Assembly: GCA_050297855.1 (NCBI GenBank)
Contig: JBNKTC010000004.1
Coordinates: 1 to 64,000 of the forward strand
DNA from: SZUA-545 sp050297855
GTDB lineage: Bacteria > Campylobacterota > Campylobacteria > Campylobacterales > SZUA-545
Length of the DNA: 64,000 nucleotides
Direction of reading: 5' to 3'
Part shown: piece after piece, positions 42,850 through 50,930 of the stretch
Layout: each line of letters opens with the position of its first letter
Position numbering within the stretch: the first letter of the stretch is position 1
Notes under the pieces: model-generated
Told to the model about the DNA's origin: nothing
The model's input: the letters and a program-made list of their open reading frames with translations, nothing else
Databases searched by the model: none
Translations under genes and position numbers: made by a program

Positions 42850-43639
42850 CGCGCTTAAGGCTAACGACGCGGAGCTGGTCGAGTTTATTAAAAAAAGTGT
42901 CCGGCAGGGGCCGAATGTCGTTCTGAAAAATGTAGCGATCGACTCGGTCAAAAAACCCAAAGAGCTGGGTGGATGGGAAGTCGTGATCGTGAAACTCGAT
43001 TTCCAGATCGAAAAAGAGAACCAGACGAAATACGAGATGGTCTTCCGCCACGGCGATATGGTCGCGTTCGATATCCTGGATATGAAGAGCAAGCGTTCCA
43101 TCAAGAGCAACTACTCGCCTGCCGTTGATATGCGTTTTTACCGCAGCGACCGGATCATCGCGGGGGATCGAAGCGGCAAGGCCAAGCATAAGATCATCAT
43201 ATTCAGTGATCCGCTCTGTCCGTTCTGCCTGGATGTAGTGCCCGATATCATTGCGTTTGTCAAAGAGCATCCCAAGGATATGTCACTCTACTTCTACCAC
43301 TTCCCGATCAGCAGTATTCACCCCTCCTCACCCACGATCATCAAGGCAGCGGTGGCACTGGAGCTAAAGGGCGAGAAGAATGTGGTCGAGCGTCTCTACC
43401 AGAACGATTTCGATTACAAGGTGACCGATACGGCCGAGGTGCTTAAAAACTTTAACAAGCACTTTAATACACACCTGACGCTGAAAGATATCGAGTCTCA
43501 GAAAGTCGCGGCCCACGTCAAAGAGGATATCGATCTGGCGTCCCACCTGATGATCCGCGGTACGCCCAGCGTCTTTATCGACGGGGAGAAAGACGGCGGC
43601 AATAAGCTTTTTGAGAAGCTGAAAAAAGAATACAAATAA
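42779..43639 (+). CDS. periplasmic thiol:disulfide interchange protein, DsbC/DsbA-like
   Basis: 286-residue exported thioredoxin-fold protein. N-terminal signal region MITSTLKLSMMFRSILILTLLSVSALKA, a ~100-residue N-terminal domain, then a thioredoxin domain with CPFC (about 144-147) in FSDPLCPFCLDV and the cis-Pro loop RGTPSVFIDGEKDGG. Domain order resembles DsbC, with a DsbA-like helical insert. It probably reduces, isomerises or transfers disulfides to exported proteins, perhaps c-type cytochromes. AAAGGGGTAAAG stands before ATG 42779, supporting this start despite the 71-bp overlap with fxsA. Confidence 0.85.
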   Translation: MITSTLKLSMMFRSILILTLLSVSALKANDAELVEFIKKSVRQGPNVVLKNVAIDSVKKPKELGGWEVVIVKLDFQIEKENQTKYEMVFRHGDMVAFDILDMKSKRSIKSNYSPAVDMRFYRSDRIIAGDRSGKAKHKIIIFSDPLCPFCLDVVPDIIAFVKEHPKDMSLYFYHFPISSIHPSSPTIIKAAVALELKGEKNVVERLYQNDFDYKVTDTAEVLKNFNKHFNTHLTLKDIESQKVAAHVKEDIDLASHLMIRGTPSVFIDGEKDGGNKLFEKLKKEYK

Positions 43640-43658
43640 CCACCAAGGTAAGTACGAT

Positions 43659-44597
43659 TTGAAAAAACTAGTCATAGCAAGCCGGGGAAGCCAATTGGCC
43701 CTCTGGCAGTCCGAACACATTAAAGCGCGCCTCGAAGAGCAGAACCCCGGGATGGAGGTGGAGATCAAGATCTACAAGACCACGGGGGACAAGATCCTGG
43801 ATGTACCGCTGGCCAAGATCGGGGGAAAAGGACTCTTTACCAAGGAGCTTGAAGAGGCGATGCTGCGAGGCGATGCCCATATCGCCGTCCACAGCCTTAA
43901 AGACGTCCCGACCCAGTTTGAACCGGGCTTCGTCCTGGGTGCAGTGACGAAGCGGGAAGACGTACGCGATGCATTTTTGAGCGAAAAGTACGCCTCGCTG
44001 GACGACCTGCCCAAGGGGGCGGTCGTCGGGACGACCAGTCTTCGCCGCAAGATGCAGCTTCTAAAAGTCCGTCCGGATCTCTATATCAAAGACCTGAGAG
44101 GGAATGTCCAGACACGGATCCAGAAGCTCAAAGACGGGATCTACGATGCGATCATCCTGGCTGCAGCCGGGATGAACCGCCTGGGACTCCGTACGGAGGT
44201 AAAAAACCTGGTCTCTATCGACAAGGATGTGATGATCCCGGCAATGGGGCAGGCGGCACTCGGCATCGAGTGCATCGACAACCCAGAAGTGCTGGCGATC
44301 GTCGAAAAGCTTAACGACGAAGCGGCGGTCGTGGAGACGACGATCGAACGCGACTTTATCGATACACTGGACGGCGGCTGCCAGGTTCCTATCGGCGTCA
44401 GTGCCAAGGTCTACCAGGACGGGACGATCGATCTCGAGGCGATCGTCGGCATGCCCGATGCGTCGGAGTTCATCTATGAGCGTATCTCCACGAGTAAAGA
44501 AGAGTACACGACTGTCGGAAAAGAGTTTGCCCAGGTATTTGTAGAGCGGGGTGCACGCGAACTGCTCAAACGCGCCGAGGCGATCGCGTTTAAATAA
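43659..44597 (+). CDS. hemC: hydroxymethylbilane synthase (porphobilinogen deaminase)
   Basis: 312-residue enzyme condensing four porphobilinogens. Blocks IASRGSQLALWQSEHI, KIGGKGLFTKELEEAML, AVHSLKDVPT, GTTSLRRKMQL, DLRGNVQTRIQKL and the dipyrromethane-cofactor cysteine in DTLDGGCQVPIGVSA (near 247). Start is TTG 43659 after AAGGTAAG. Downstream of hemA and proS in the same run. Its 3' end overlaps a convergent membrane-protein gene by 8 bp. Confidence 0.95.
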   Translation: MKKLVIASRGSQLALWQSEHIKARLEEQNPGMEVEIKIYKTTGDKILDVPLAKIGGKGLFTKELEEAMLRGDAHIAVHSLKDVPTQFEPGFVLGAVTKREDVRDAFLSEKYASLDDLPKGAVVGTTSLRRKMQLLKVRPDLYIKDLRGNVQTRIQKLKDGIYDAIILAAAGMNRLGLRTEVKNLVSIDKDVMIPAMGQAALGIECIDNPEVLAIVEKLNDEAAVVETTIERDFIDTLDGGCQVPIGVSAKVYQDGTIDLEAIVGMPDASEFIYERISTSKEEYTTVGKEFAQVFVERGARELLKRAEAIAFK

Positions 44598-44976
44598 AAA
44601 ACTTCGATACGACCACTACAGATAAAAGCAGCACCACCACAACCGCCCGGTAGAGACGCCGGGCACCCTCCCCATACCCCCGGCTGAAAACGGGGCAGTA
44701 AAAAAACATCCCCATAAGCATTACGGCCAGTACGATCTTCAGGATAAAAAGAGGGTCTGTGAGACGTTGTGCTTCAAGCCATGCCATCACGAGCCCTGAG
44801 AGGATGATGAGCGTGACCGAAGGCAGCAGCACCCTGCGGCTTCGGCGGTAAAAAAGGGAGGCGTCGTCTTGCCGCCCGGAAAAAAACGGGCGAAAGAGCA
44901 GGCGGTCGAGCAGGATATAACCCCCAAAGAGTAAGACTGCAACATAATGAAACACCAGCACGGTTCCGTAGGCCAT
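44590..44976 (-). CDS. four-helix inner-membrane protein, CopD-like
   Basis: 128-residue integral membrane protein with four hydrophobic helices (about 5-24, 49-68, 76-93, 107-126). A His in the first helix (LVFHYVAVLLFGGYILLDRLLF) and the layout recall the CopD-like small membrane proteins of this phylum, but no metal-ligand cluster is clear and the family is uncertain. Its start lies 83 bp from the divergent reductase-rhodanese gene. Confidence 0.6.
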   Translation of the reverse strand: MAYGTVLVFHYVAVLLFGGYILLDRLLFRPFFSGRQDDASLFYRRSRRVLLPSVTLIILSGLVMAWLEAQRLTDPLFILKIVLAVMLMGMFFYCPVFSRGYGEGARRLYRAVVVVLLLSVVVVSKFFI

Positions 44977-45059
44977 CTATTAATCCATTTTTTTTTATTT
45001 AATGATACAATAGCCACAATAATTTTTAACAGTTTTAATAATAAATAAAAGGTTTGATA

Positions 45060-45791
45060 ATGGCTGACGGTGCTATGAAAAAGATTGATCCTGAGTCCCA
45101 GGAGTTTAAAGAGGCGTTGGAAAAGACGGTAAAATTTACCGATAAAGTCCTGAACCAGTTCGGGTTTGTCTACCACCCCGATCCCGAAGTCGTCCAGAGC
45201 GTACAGTTCGGTCTGACACGGAACAAGCTGATCTATGAGAAGCGGTTCTGTCCCTGTTTTTTCGTAACGGGAAATAAGGAAGAGGACCGTATCTGCCCCT
45301 GTAAACCGGCCCTGGAAGAGGAGATCCCCACAGACGGGAAATGTCACTGCGGGATCTTCTGTACACCGGAGTTTGCGGAAGCCCAGAAGATGGAAGAGGA
45401 GATCGAAGAGGCGGTCCACGAACACTCCCGCGGCCTCTCCAAAGAGGAGTGCGAGCTTCTGCTTAAAAAAGAGCAGCTTGACAGCAGCGAGCTGGAAGCA
45501 CTCCTGGAAGCCAGAAGCCTCGGCATGGTGAGCTTCCAGCTTGTTGACGTCCGGGAGTGGATGGAGTATAAGAGTGCACGGATCAAGGGGGTCGACCACC
45601 TGGTTCCGACGACCAGCTTCTACGAGTCGGTCAAGGCGCTCGAGGACAAAGAGGTGCCTATTATCGTCTACTGTCACGTAGGTTCGCGAAGTGCCTACTG
45701 CCAGAACATGATGAAAGACATGGGCTACAAACACGTAGGCAACCTGACCTACGGTATCGTTTCGTATCAAGGTGAAATGGAGCGTGGATAA
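45060..45791 (+). CDS. ferredoxin:thioredoxin reductase catalytic-type domain fused to rhodanese
   Basis: 243-residue protein. N-terminal half carries the cysteine layout of ferredoxin:thioredoxin reductase beta subunits: C64-P-C66, 12 residues, C79-P-C81, 13 residues, C95-H-C97 (plant enzymes have spacings 16 and 8), enough for the 4Fe-4S cluster and redox disulfide. After an acidic linker, residues ~155-243 are a rhodanese domain with active-site loop CHVGSRS and the catalytic Cys at 205. The fusion suggests electron delivery from ferredoxin to a persulfide or disulfide. ATG 45060 has AAAGG 7 nt upstream. Ends by sharing a base with the next start. Confidence 0.85.
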   Translation: MADGAMKKIDPESQEFKEALEKTVKFTDKVLNQFGFVYHPDPEVVQSVQFGLTRNKLIYEKRFCPCFFVTGNKEEDRICPCKPALEEEIPTDGKCHCGIFCTPEFAEAQKMEEEIEEAVHEHSRGLSKEECELLLKKEQLDSSELEALLEARSLGMVSFQLVDVREWMEYKSARIKGVDHLVPTTSFYESVKALEDKEVPIIVYCHVGSRSAYCQNMMKDMGYKHVGNLTYGIVSYQGEMERG

Positions 45792-46405
45792 TGCGTACAC
45801 TATTTGTTGTTTTTCTGATCGGTGTGTTGAATTACTCCCTTATGGCGGAGGAGTTGATAAAGCGCGGTGACCGTCGTGAAATGGTCTCTACTTATGCAGA
45901 GAGTGCAGCAAAAGAGCTGAAAACGGTTCTTAAAGAGAACCTTCAGAAAAAAATGAAAAGTGAAGGTCCTCTTGGAGCGCTGGATTTTTGTGCCGGCAAT
46001 GCTCAGGCTTTGACGGATAAGATTAATCAAAAAGCCAAAAAGGGGATTCGGATCAAGCGCGTTTCCAAGAAATATCGTAATCCTGTCAATAGGCCGGATA
46101 AATTGGATACCCTGGCTTTTAAATTTTTTGAACAGAAGTTTGCGCACGATGGGAAATATCCTGAGAACTTTATCGCACGGCTACGCCATAAGCAGGATAA
46201 AGATATCGAGGTATTCCGTTATTACGAGCCGCTTGTGATCGAAAAACCGTGTCTTGCTTGCCACGGGGACAATATCAAGTCCAAAGTGGCAGCTAAGATC
46301 AAAGAGTATTATCCAAATGATATGGCAACCGGTTATAAACTGGGCGACCTGCGCGGTCTGATCGCTGTTGAAGTGACCCCCGACGCATTAGTGATTAAAG
46401 AGTAG
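45791..46405 (+). CDS. exported haem-binding DUF3365 (Tll0287-like) protein
   Basis: 204-residue exported protein: signal peptide MRTLFVVFLIGVLNYSLMA (about 1-19) and a DUF3365/Tll0287-like domain with a single c-type haem motif CLACHG (about 154-159). The family includes stand-alone haem proteins and sensor domains of membrane kinases. A further Cys (DFCAGNA, about 59) is typical. It overlaps the reductase-rhodanese gene by one base. The codons are clearly more A/T-rich than those of both neighbours (for example a run of AAA and GAT codons near 45950-46100), hinting at a different history. Confidence 0.75.
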   Translation: MRTLFVVFLIGVLNYSLMAEELIKRGDRREMVSTYAESAAKELKTVLKENLQKKMKSEGPLGALDFCAGNAQALTDKINQKAKKGIRIKRVSKKYRNPVNRPDKLDTLAFKFFEQKFAHDGKYPENFIARLRHKQDKDIEVFRYYEPLVIEKPCLACHGDNIKSKVAAKIKEYYPNDMATGYKLGDLRGLIAVEVTPDALVIKE

Positions 46406-46414
46406 TCTTTTCCG

Positions 46415-47179
46415 GTGCGTGTTGCGGTCTTTGACAGCGGGGTGGGCGGCCTGACGGTCGCCCGCTCCCTTATCCACAGTTCAATCTTCAGCGAGATCGT
46501 CTATTATGGCGATACGGCCCGCGTCCCTTACGGGACCAAGGATGCCAATACGGTCATCCGTTACTCTCTCGAAGCTTTGGAGTTTTTCAGCAATTTTGAT
46601 CCCGATATGATGATTGTCGCCTGTAACAGTGCTACGGCCTATGCCCTGGACGAGCTCAAAAAAGTGGCGCCTTTTCCTGTATACGGCGTGATCGAACCGG
46701 GTGTGCTTGCGGTGACGCGAAGCCCCCTCGCAAAGGATGACCCCATCCTGGTCATCGGGACCCATGCCACGGTCAAGTCGGGCCACTACCAGAGTATGCT
46801 TGCCGACCAGGGTTACAGCAATGTGATCGCCAAGGCGACCCCTCTTCTGGTCCCGCTAGTGGAGGAGGGGATCAAGAAAGGTGACATCCTCACCCCGGTC
46901 TTCGACCACTATTTCAAAGAACTTCCAAAACCCAAAGCCGTTATTCTCGGCTGCACCCACTTCCCGCTGCTCTCCGACGAACTGAGTGCCTATTTCGGCG
47001 GGGCGATGATGATCCACTCCGGCGATGCGATCGTCGAATACCTGAAGCGTGAGAATATCGCGCAGAAGGATATCAAGGAGACGGAACTGAAGCTGTTTGC
47101 TTCGGAGAATGTGCATCGGGTCAAAGAGGTGGCGGATGCGTGGATCGGAATCAAAAAGAAATCTTTGTCGCCTTCGTAA
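46415..47179 (+). CDS. murI: glutamate racemase
   Basis: 254-residue racemase making D-glutamate for peptidoglycan. Catalytic cysteines are in VACNSATAYALD (near residue 70) and LGCTHFPLL (near 179), with FDSGVGGLTVAR at the N terminus and GDTARVPYGTKD. The start is GTG 46415, 9 bp after the previous stop; no ATG gives a complete N-terminal strand. Confidence 0.95.
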   Translation: MRVAVFDSGVGGLTVARSLIHSSIFSEIVYYGDTARVPYGTKDANTVIRYSLEALEFFSNFDPDMMIVACNSATAYALDELKKVAPFPVYGVIEPGVLAVTRSPLAKDDPILVIGTHATVKSGHYQSMLADQGYSNVIAKATPLLVPLVEEGIKKGDILTPVFDHYFKELPKPKAVILGCTHFPLLSDELSAYFGGAMMIHSGDAIVEYLKRENIAQKDIKETELKLFASENVHRVKEVADAWIGIKKKSLSPS

Positions 47180-47281
47180 GAAGGCAGCTTTCCCCCCATG
47201 AACATTTATCTATTTTAAAGCCATATATAGGGTATACTGGATTTTTCCTACAACAGTTTCGCCTTATTCAAAGGAGTGTTG

Positions 47282-47710
47282 ATGGAGTGTATTACCTACA
47301 AATCGGGTTACAAATACCAGATAACCCAAAGCTACAGTACGACAATTCCTATCCGTTACCATGAAGCGATTACGACCGACTATATCGACCTCTCCACAGA
47401 CGGATTGCTGACGATCAAAAAAGGGTATGCGTGGGATGGGCCTTCGGGGCCGACGTTCGATACCCCGAACTTCATGCGCGGTTCCCTTGTTCATGACGCC
47501 TTGTACCAGCTGATGCGGGAAGAGGCTTTGCCAAACAGTACCTATAAAGACGATGCAGACAGGGTGCTTAGGCTTATGTGCGAAGAAGATGGGATGAACC
47601 CCATACGGGCGTGGTGGGTCTACCTGGGGGTCAAATTTTTTGGCAAACCCGCGACCGACCCCGCCAATCGAAAACAGCCGACCGATGCACCCGATATGTG
47701 CGGGTCATAG
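47282..47710 (+). CDS. DUF1353 family protein
   Basis: 142-residue protein of DUF1353, common in phages and bacterial genomes, function unknown. Signature KKGYAWDGPSGPTFDTPNF followed by SLVHDALYQLMREE is unmistakable. Its C-terminal part has a hydrophobic helix (ARAWWVYLGVKFFG-like, about 113-126). AAGGAG (47271-47276) precedes ATG 47282. A TATACT at about 47233 may be its promoter. It stands alone with no other phage gene nearby. Confidence 0.75.
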   Translation: MECITYKSGYKYQITQSYSTTIPIRYHEAITTDYIDLSTDGLLTIKKGYAWDGPSGPTFDTPNFMRGSLVHDALYQLMREEALPNSTYKDDADRVLRLMCEEDGMNPIRAWWVYLGVKFFGKPATDPANRKQPTDAPDMCGS

Positions 47711-47788
47711 CACTATCGGCTCTGTTAAAAGCCAATGATCGTAGAGTCTGCCAAAAAACTGTATTAGGGCTGGGCTCCTGTTGCGGTC

Positions 47789-49240
47789 TTAATATTTGAC
47801 CGCGACCTTGTTCTTCTTGATCGTCTCGATCAGGCTGCTGATCTGCTGCATCCGTTTCTCCTCCTCTTCGAGGTGGTTGATGGCGTCGAGGTTAAACTGC
47901 TCCAGTTTGGTGTCCAGGTAGTTCGTTGTAAATCTGCCGTCGATGAAGTCTTGGTCTCTTACGATCTCGCGGTGAAGCGGGATGTTGGTCGGGACGCCGT
48001 CGATGAAGAACTCGTCCAGGGCGCGTCTGGCTTTTTTGACCGCTCCTTCCCAGTCCAGCGATGAGATGATCAGCTTGCCGATCATGGAGTCGTAATTCGC
48101 CGGGATCGTGTAGCCGGCGTACATGCTGGTATCCAGGCGTACGCCGGGGCCGCCGGGGGCCATGTAGTTGGTGATCTTTCCGGCGGAGGGGAAGAAGTTG
48201 CGTTTGGGGTCTTCTGCGTTGATACGGAATTCGATGGCGTAGCCTTTGAACTTGATCTCTTCCTGTAGAAAACGCAGTTTGTCCCCTTCCGCGATCTCGA
48301 TCATCCGTTGGATGATGTCCACGCCGGAGATGAGTTCGGTGACGGGGTGTTCGACCTGGACACGGGTGTTCATCTCGATGAAGTAGATATTGTCCTGTTC
48401 GTCCACGAGGAACTCGATGGTCCCCACGCTTTCGTAGCCCAGGCGGAACATCGCCTTGGTGGAGATGCGGAAGAGCTCTTTTCGCACCGCGTCGTTCAGT
48501 CTGGGGGAGGGGGCGATCTCGATCACCTTCTGGTGGCGTCTCTGGATGGAGCAGTCCCGTTCTCCCAGGTGGACGACGTTGCCGTATTTGTCGGCGATGA
48601 CCTGCACTTCGATATGGCGCGGGTTCTCGACATATTTCTCGATAAAGACGTCTCCTTTGCCGAAGTATTTCTTCGCTTCGTTGACCGCTGCGTCGAAGAG
48701 TTCGTTAAACTCCTTCTCCGCCCGGACGATCCGCATCCCGCGGCCGCCGCCGCCGAATGCCGCCTTGATGATGACCGGGAAGCCGATATCCTTGGCGACC
48801 TTGACCCCTTCTTTGATATCGGTGATCGGTTCGTCAAGGCCTTCCACGACGGGGACGCCCACCTCTTTCATCGCTACTTTGGAGGCCATCTTGTCGCCGA
48901 AGAGTGCGATGTGATCGGCCTTGGGACCGATGAAGATGATACCGTTATCCTCACACGCCTGGGCGAACTCGGCATTTTCGGAGAGGAAGCCGTATCCGGG
49001 GTGGATGGCATCGCAGTTTGCCTTCTTGGCCAGTGCGATGATGCTTTCGTAGTTCAGATATGCTTCGATGGGGTTGCCCATAAAGGGGTAGCACTCGTCC
49101 GCCTTGCGTACCCAGATCCCTTCCACGTCGACTTCGGAGAAGATAGCAACGCTTTTGATTCCCAATTCTTTACATGCCCGGATGATCCGCAGGGCGATCT
49201 CGCCGCGGTTGGCAATCAGGACTTTTTCGATCTTTTTCAT
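47789..49240 (-). CDS. pycA: biotin carboxylase subunit, probably of pyruvate carboxylase
   Basis: 483-residue ATP-grasp biotin carboxylase. Visible: LIANRGEIALRIIRACKELGI, HPGYGFLSENAEFA, the ATP loop AAFGGGGRGMRIV (about 161-173), ERDCSIQRRHQKVIEIAPS, and the catalytic EMNTRVQVEHPVTE. The C-terminal tail (~35 residues beyond the AccC core, ending HLEEEEKRMQQISSLIETIKKNKVAVKY) and the total length match two-subunit pyruvate or 2-oxoacid carboxylases (Campylobacter PycA is ~481) rather than AccC (~445). No carboxyltransferase subunit or accB is adjacent, so the choice rests on length and tail. Confidence 0.8.
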   Translation of the reverse strand: MKKIEKVLIANRGEIALRIIRACKELGIKSVAIFSEVDVEGIWVRKADECYPFMGNPIEAYLNYESIIALAKKANCDAIHPGYGFLSENAEFAQACEDNGIIFIGPKADHIALFGDKMASKVAMKEVGVPVVEGLDEPITDIKEGVKVAKDIGFPVIIKAAFGGGGRGMRIVRAEKEFNELFDAAVNEAKKYFGKGDVFIEKYVENPRHIEVQVIADKYGNVVHLGERDCSIQRRHQKVIEIAPSPRLNDAVRKELFRISTKAMFRLGYESVGTIEFLVDEQDNIYFIEMNTRVQVEHPVTELISGVDIIQRMIEIAEGDKLRFLQEEIKFKGYAIEFRINAEDPKRNFFPSAGKITNYMAPGGPGVRLDTSMYAGYTIPANYDSMIGKLIISSLDWEGAVKKARRALDEFFIDGVPTNIPLHREIVRDQDFIDGRFTTNYLDTKLEQFNLDAINHLEEEEKRMQQISSLIETIKKNKVAVKY

Positions 49241-49360
49241 GATGTCAGGTCACCTTTTTTAAAAAGTTTTCCCCCATTGTAGGGGTTTTGTCCGAATGAT
49301 TCTTCTCTTTTTGTGTGCTATTTATTGTTATTTTGTGAGTAATAATTGATTTATATTTGC

Positions 49361-49388
49361 TTGACATATTGTCTATTCTTGCTAAAAT
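49361..49388 (+). promoter_or_regulatory. promoter of the AraC-family gene, probably leaderless
   Basis: TTGACA (49361-49366), 16 bp, TAAAAT (49383-49388). The ATG begins at 49395, six bases after the -10, where transcription should start. There is no ribosome-binding site between them. Confidence 0.6.
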
Positions 49389-49394
49389 TTAACA

Positions 49395-50267
49395 ATGAAA
49401 AAAGAGACGCTGCAAAAACATACCAAGATCGCCAACGATATCATGTACTATATCTATACCCATATCGATACGGCGATCAATCTGGACGAACTTAGCCAAA
49501 ACCTGGGGGTCAGCAAGTTCCATATGCATAGGATCTTCAAGGAGGTGTTTGAAAAAAACATCTACGAGAGTATCAAGTCGATCCGCCTGCAAAAAGCCTC
49601 CAACCTGCTGCTGACCAATAAATATTCCACTGTCTCGGAGATCGCATCGCTGTGCGGGTACAGTTCCCACTCCTCTTTTATCAAGACTTTCAAGGAGCGC
49701 TTCGGTATGACGCCCAAAGCGTGGCGCAGCGGAGGGTACCGGGAGTACTCCCGCCATATCCTGGAACAGTCCAAAAAGGCGATGGAGTCGACAGCCGATT
49801 TCAGCGGTATGGAACCGACGATCGTCAAGATGCCGGCGATGAAGAGCTACTATATAAGAAACCGCGGTTACAACGTCAATATCAAGCAGACCTGGCAGAA
49901 GCTCCAGACCTGGATACTGAACAACAATATTAAAAACTATCAGCAGATCGCACTATTCCACGACAACCCGACGATCACACCGCTGGAGGAGTGCCAGTAT
50001 ATCGCCTGCGTCGTGACCGATGCGGAGCTGCCGCCCGGGGAGCGGCTGCCGGAGTTCCAGATCGCCGAGGGGGTCTATGCACGGTTCGACCTGACGGGGC
50101 GGCAGGGGGACAAGCTGAGGTTTATCCACTGGGTCTACCACGAGTGGCTGCCGAACAGCGATTATGAGACGACGACCAAACCCTCCTATGCAATCTACCG
50201 GAAGAACAACTCCCTCTCCGAAGACAACACCTTTGATCTGAGCTTTTACGTCTCGATCCAGTACTGA
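49395..50267 (+). CDS. AraC-family transcriptional regulator with GyrI-like effector domain
   Basis: 290-residue regulator. Two helix-turn-helices of an N-terminal AraC-type domain (INLDELSQNLGVSKFHMHRIFKEVFEKNIYE and STVSEIASLCGYSSHSSFIKTFKERFGMTPKAWR, about 28-115), then a GyrI/SbmC-like small-molecule-binding domain (about 135-290, with LPPGERLPEFQIAEGVYARFDLTG and HEWLPNSDYETTTKPSYAIYR). The order matches Rob/SoxS-like regulators that respond to drugs or amphipathic compounds; the target genes are not evident. The ATG follows a strong promoter by six bases, so the mRNA is probably leaderless. Confidence 0.88.
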   Translation: MKKETLQKHTKIANDIMYYIYTHIDTAINLDELSQNLGVSKFHMHRIFKEVFEKNIYESIKSIRLQKASNLLLTNKYSTVSEIASLCGYSSHSSFIKTFKERFGMTPKAWRSGGYREYSRHILEQSKKAMESTADFSGMEPTIVKMPAMKSYYIRNRGYNVNIKQTWQKLQTWILNNNIKNYQQIALFHDNPTITPLEECQYIACVVTDAELPPGERLPEFQIAEGVYARFDLTGRQGDKLRFIHWVYHEWLPNSDYETTTKPSYAIYRKNNSLSEDNTFDLSFYVSIQY

Positions 50268-50360
50268 GACCGAATTTTTTTATTGCGATTCAATCCAATA
50301 AAGGATAGAATAAGGCAATTTTTATTGCCCTAAGCGGGTGTTTCGAAGGAAAACGAGATT

Positions 50361-50930
50361 ATGATCCTGATGATCGACAATTATGACAGCTTTACCTACA
50401 ACATCGTCCAGTATTGCCAGGAGCTGGGAGCGGATGTGAAGGTGGTCCGAAACGACCAGATCACGATCGAGGAGATCGAGGCGATGAAGCCGGAAAAGAT
50501 CATCATCTCTCCGGGACCTGCTACGCCCGATGATGCAGGGATCAGCCTGGAGGTGATCCGCCATTTCCAGGACAAACTCCCGATCTTCGGGATATGCCTG
50601 GGGCACCAGGCGATCGGTCAGGTCTTCGGGGCGAAAGTGATCCGCGCCAAAAACCTGATGCACGGAAAGACATCGATCATGCACAAGGATGCCGAGAGCA
50701 CGATCCTTAAAAACGTCCCCGAAGAGTTTAACGCCACACGCTACCACTCCCTGGTCCTGGAAAAAGAGAGCATCCCCGACATCATCAAGGTGACGGCCCA
50801 CAGTACGGACGATAACGAGATCATGGCAATCGAGATCAAAGATCACGCCATTTACGGGGTGCAGTTCCACCCCGAGAGTATCATGAGCGAGCACGGCTAC
50901 ACGATGCTGGAAAACTTTCTCAAGTCATGA
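50361..50930 (+). CDS. trpG: glutamine amidotransferase of anthranilate or aminodeoxychorismate synthase
   Basis: 189-residue class I glutamine amidotransferase. Active-site Cys in FGICLGHQAIGQ (about 74-85), His/Glu in VQFHPESIMSE (about 168-178), N-terminal MIDNYDSFTYNIVQ. TrpG and PabA cannot be told apart by sequence alone; the matching synthase subunit (TrpE or PabB) is not in the window. The next gene begins inside its stop (ATGA), as does a membrane glycosyltransferase-like gene in other members of the phylum. Confidence 0.9.
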   Translation: MILMIDNYDSFTYNIVQYCQELGADVKVVRNDQITIEEIEAMKPEKIIISPGPATPDDAGISLEVIRHFQDKLPIFGICLGHQAIGQVFGAKVIRAKNLMHGKTSIMHKDAESTILKNVPEEFNATRYHSLVLEKESIPDIIKVTAHSTDDNEIMAIEIKDHAIYGVQFHPESIMSEHGYTMLENFLKS

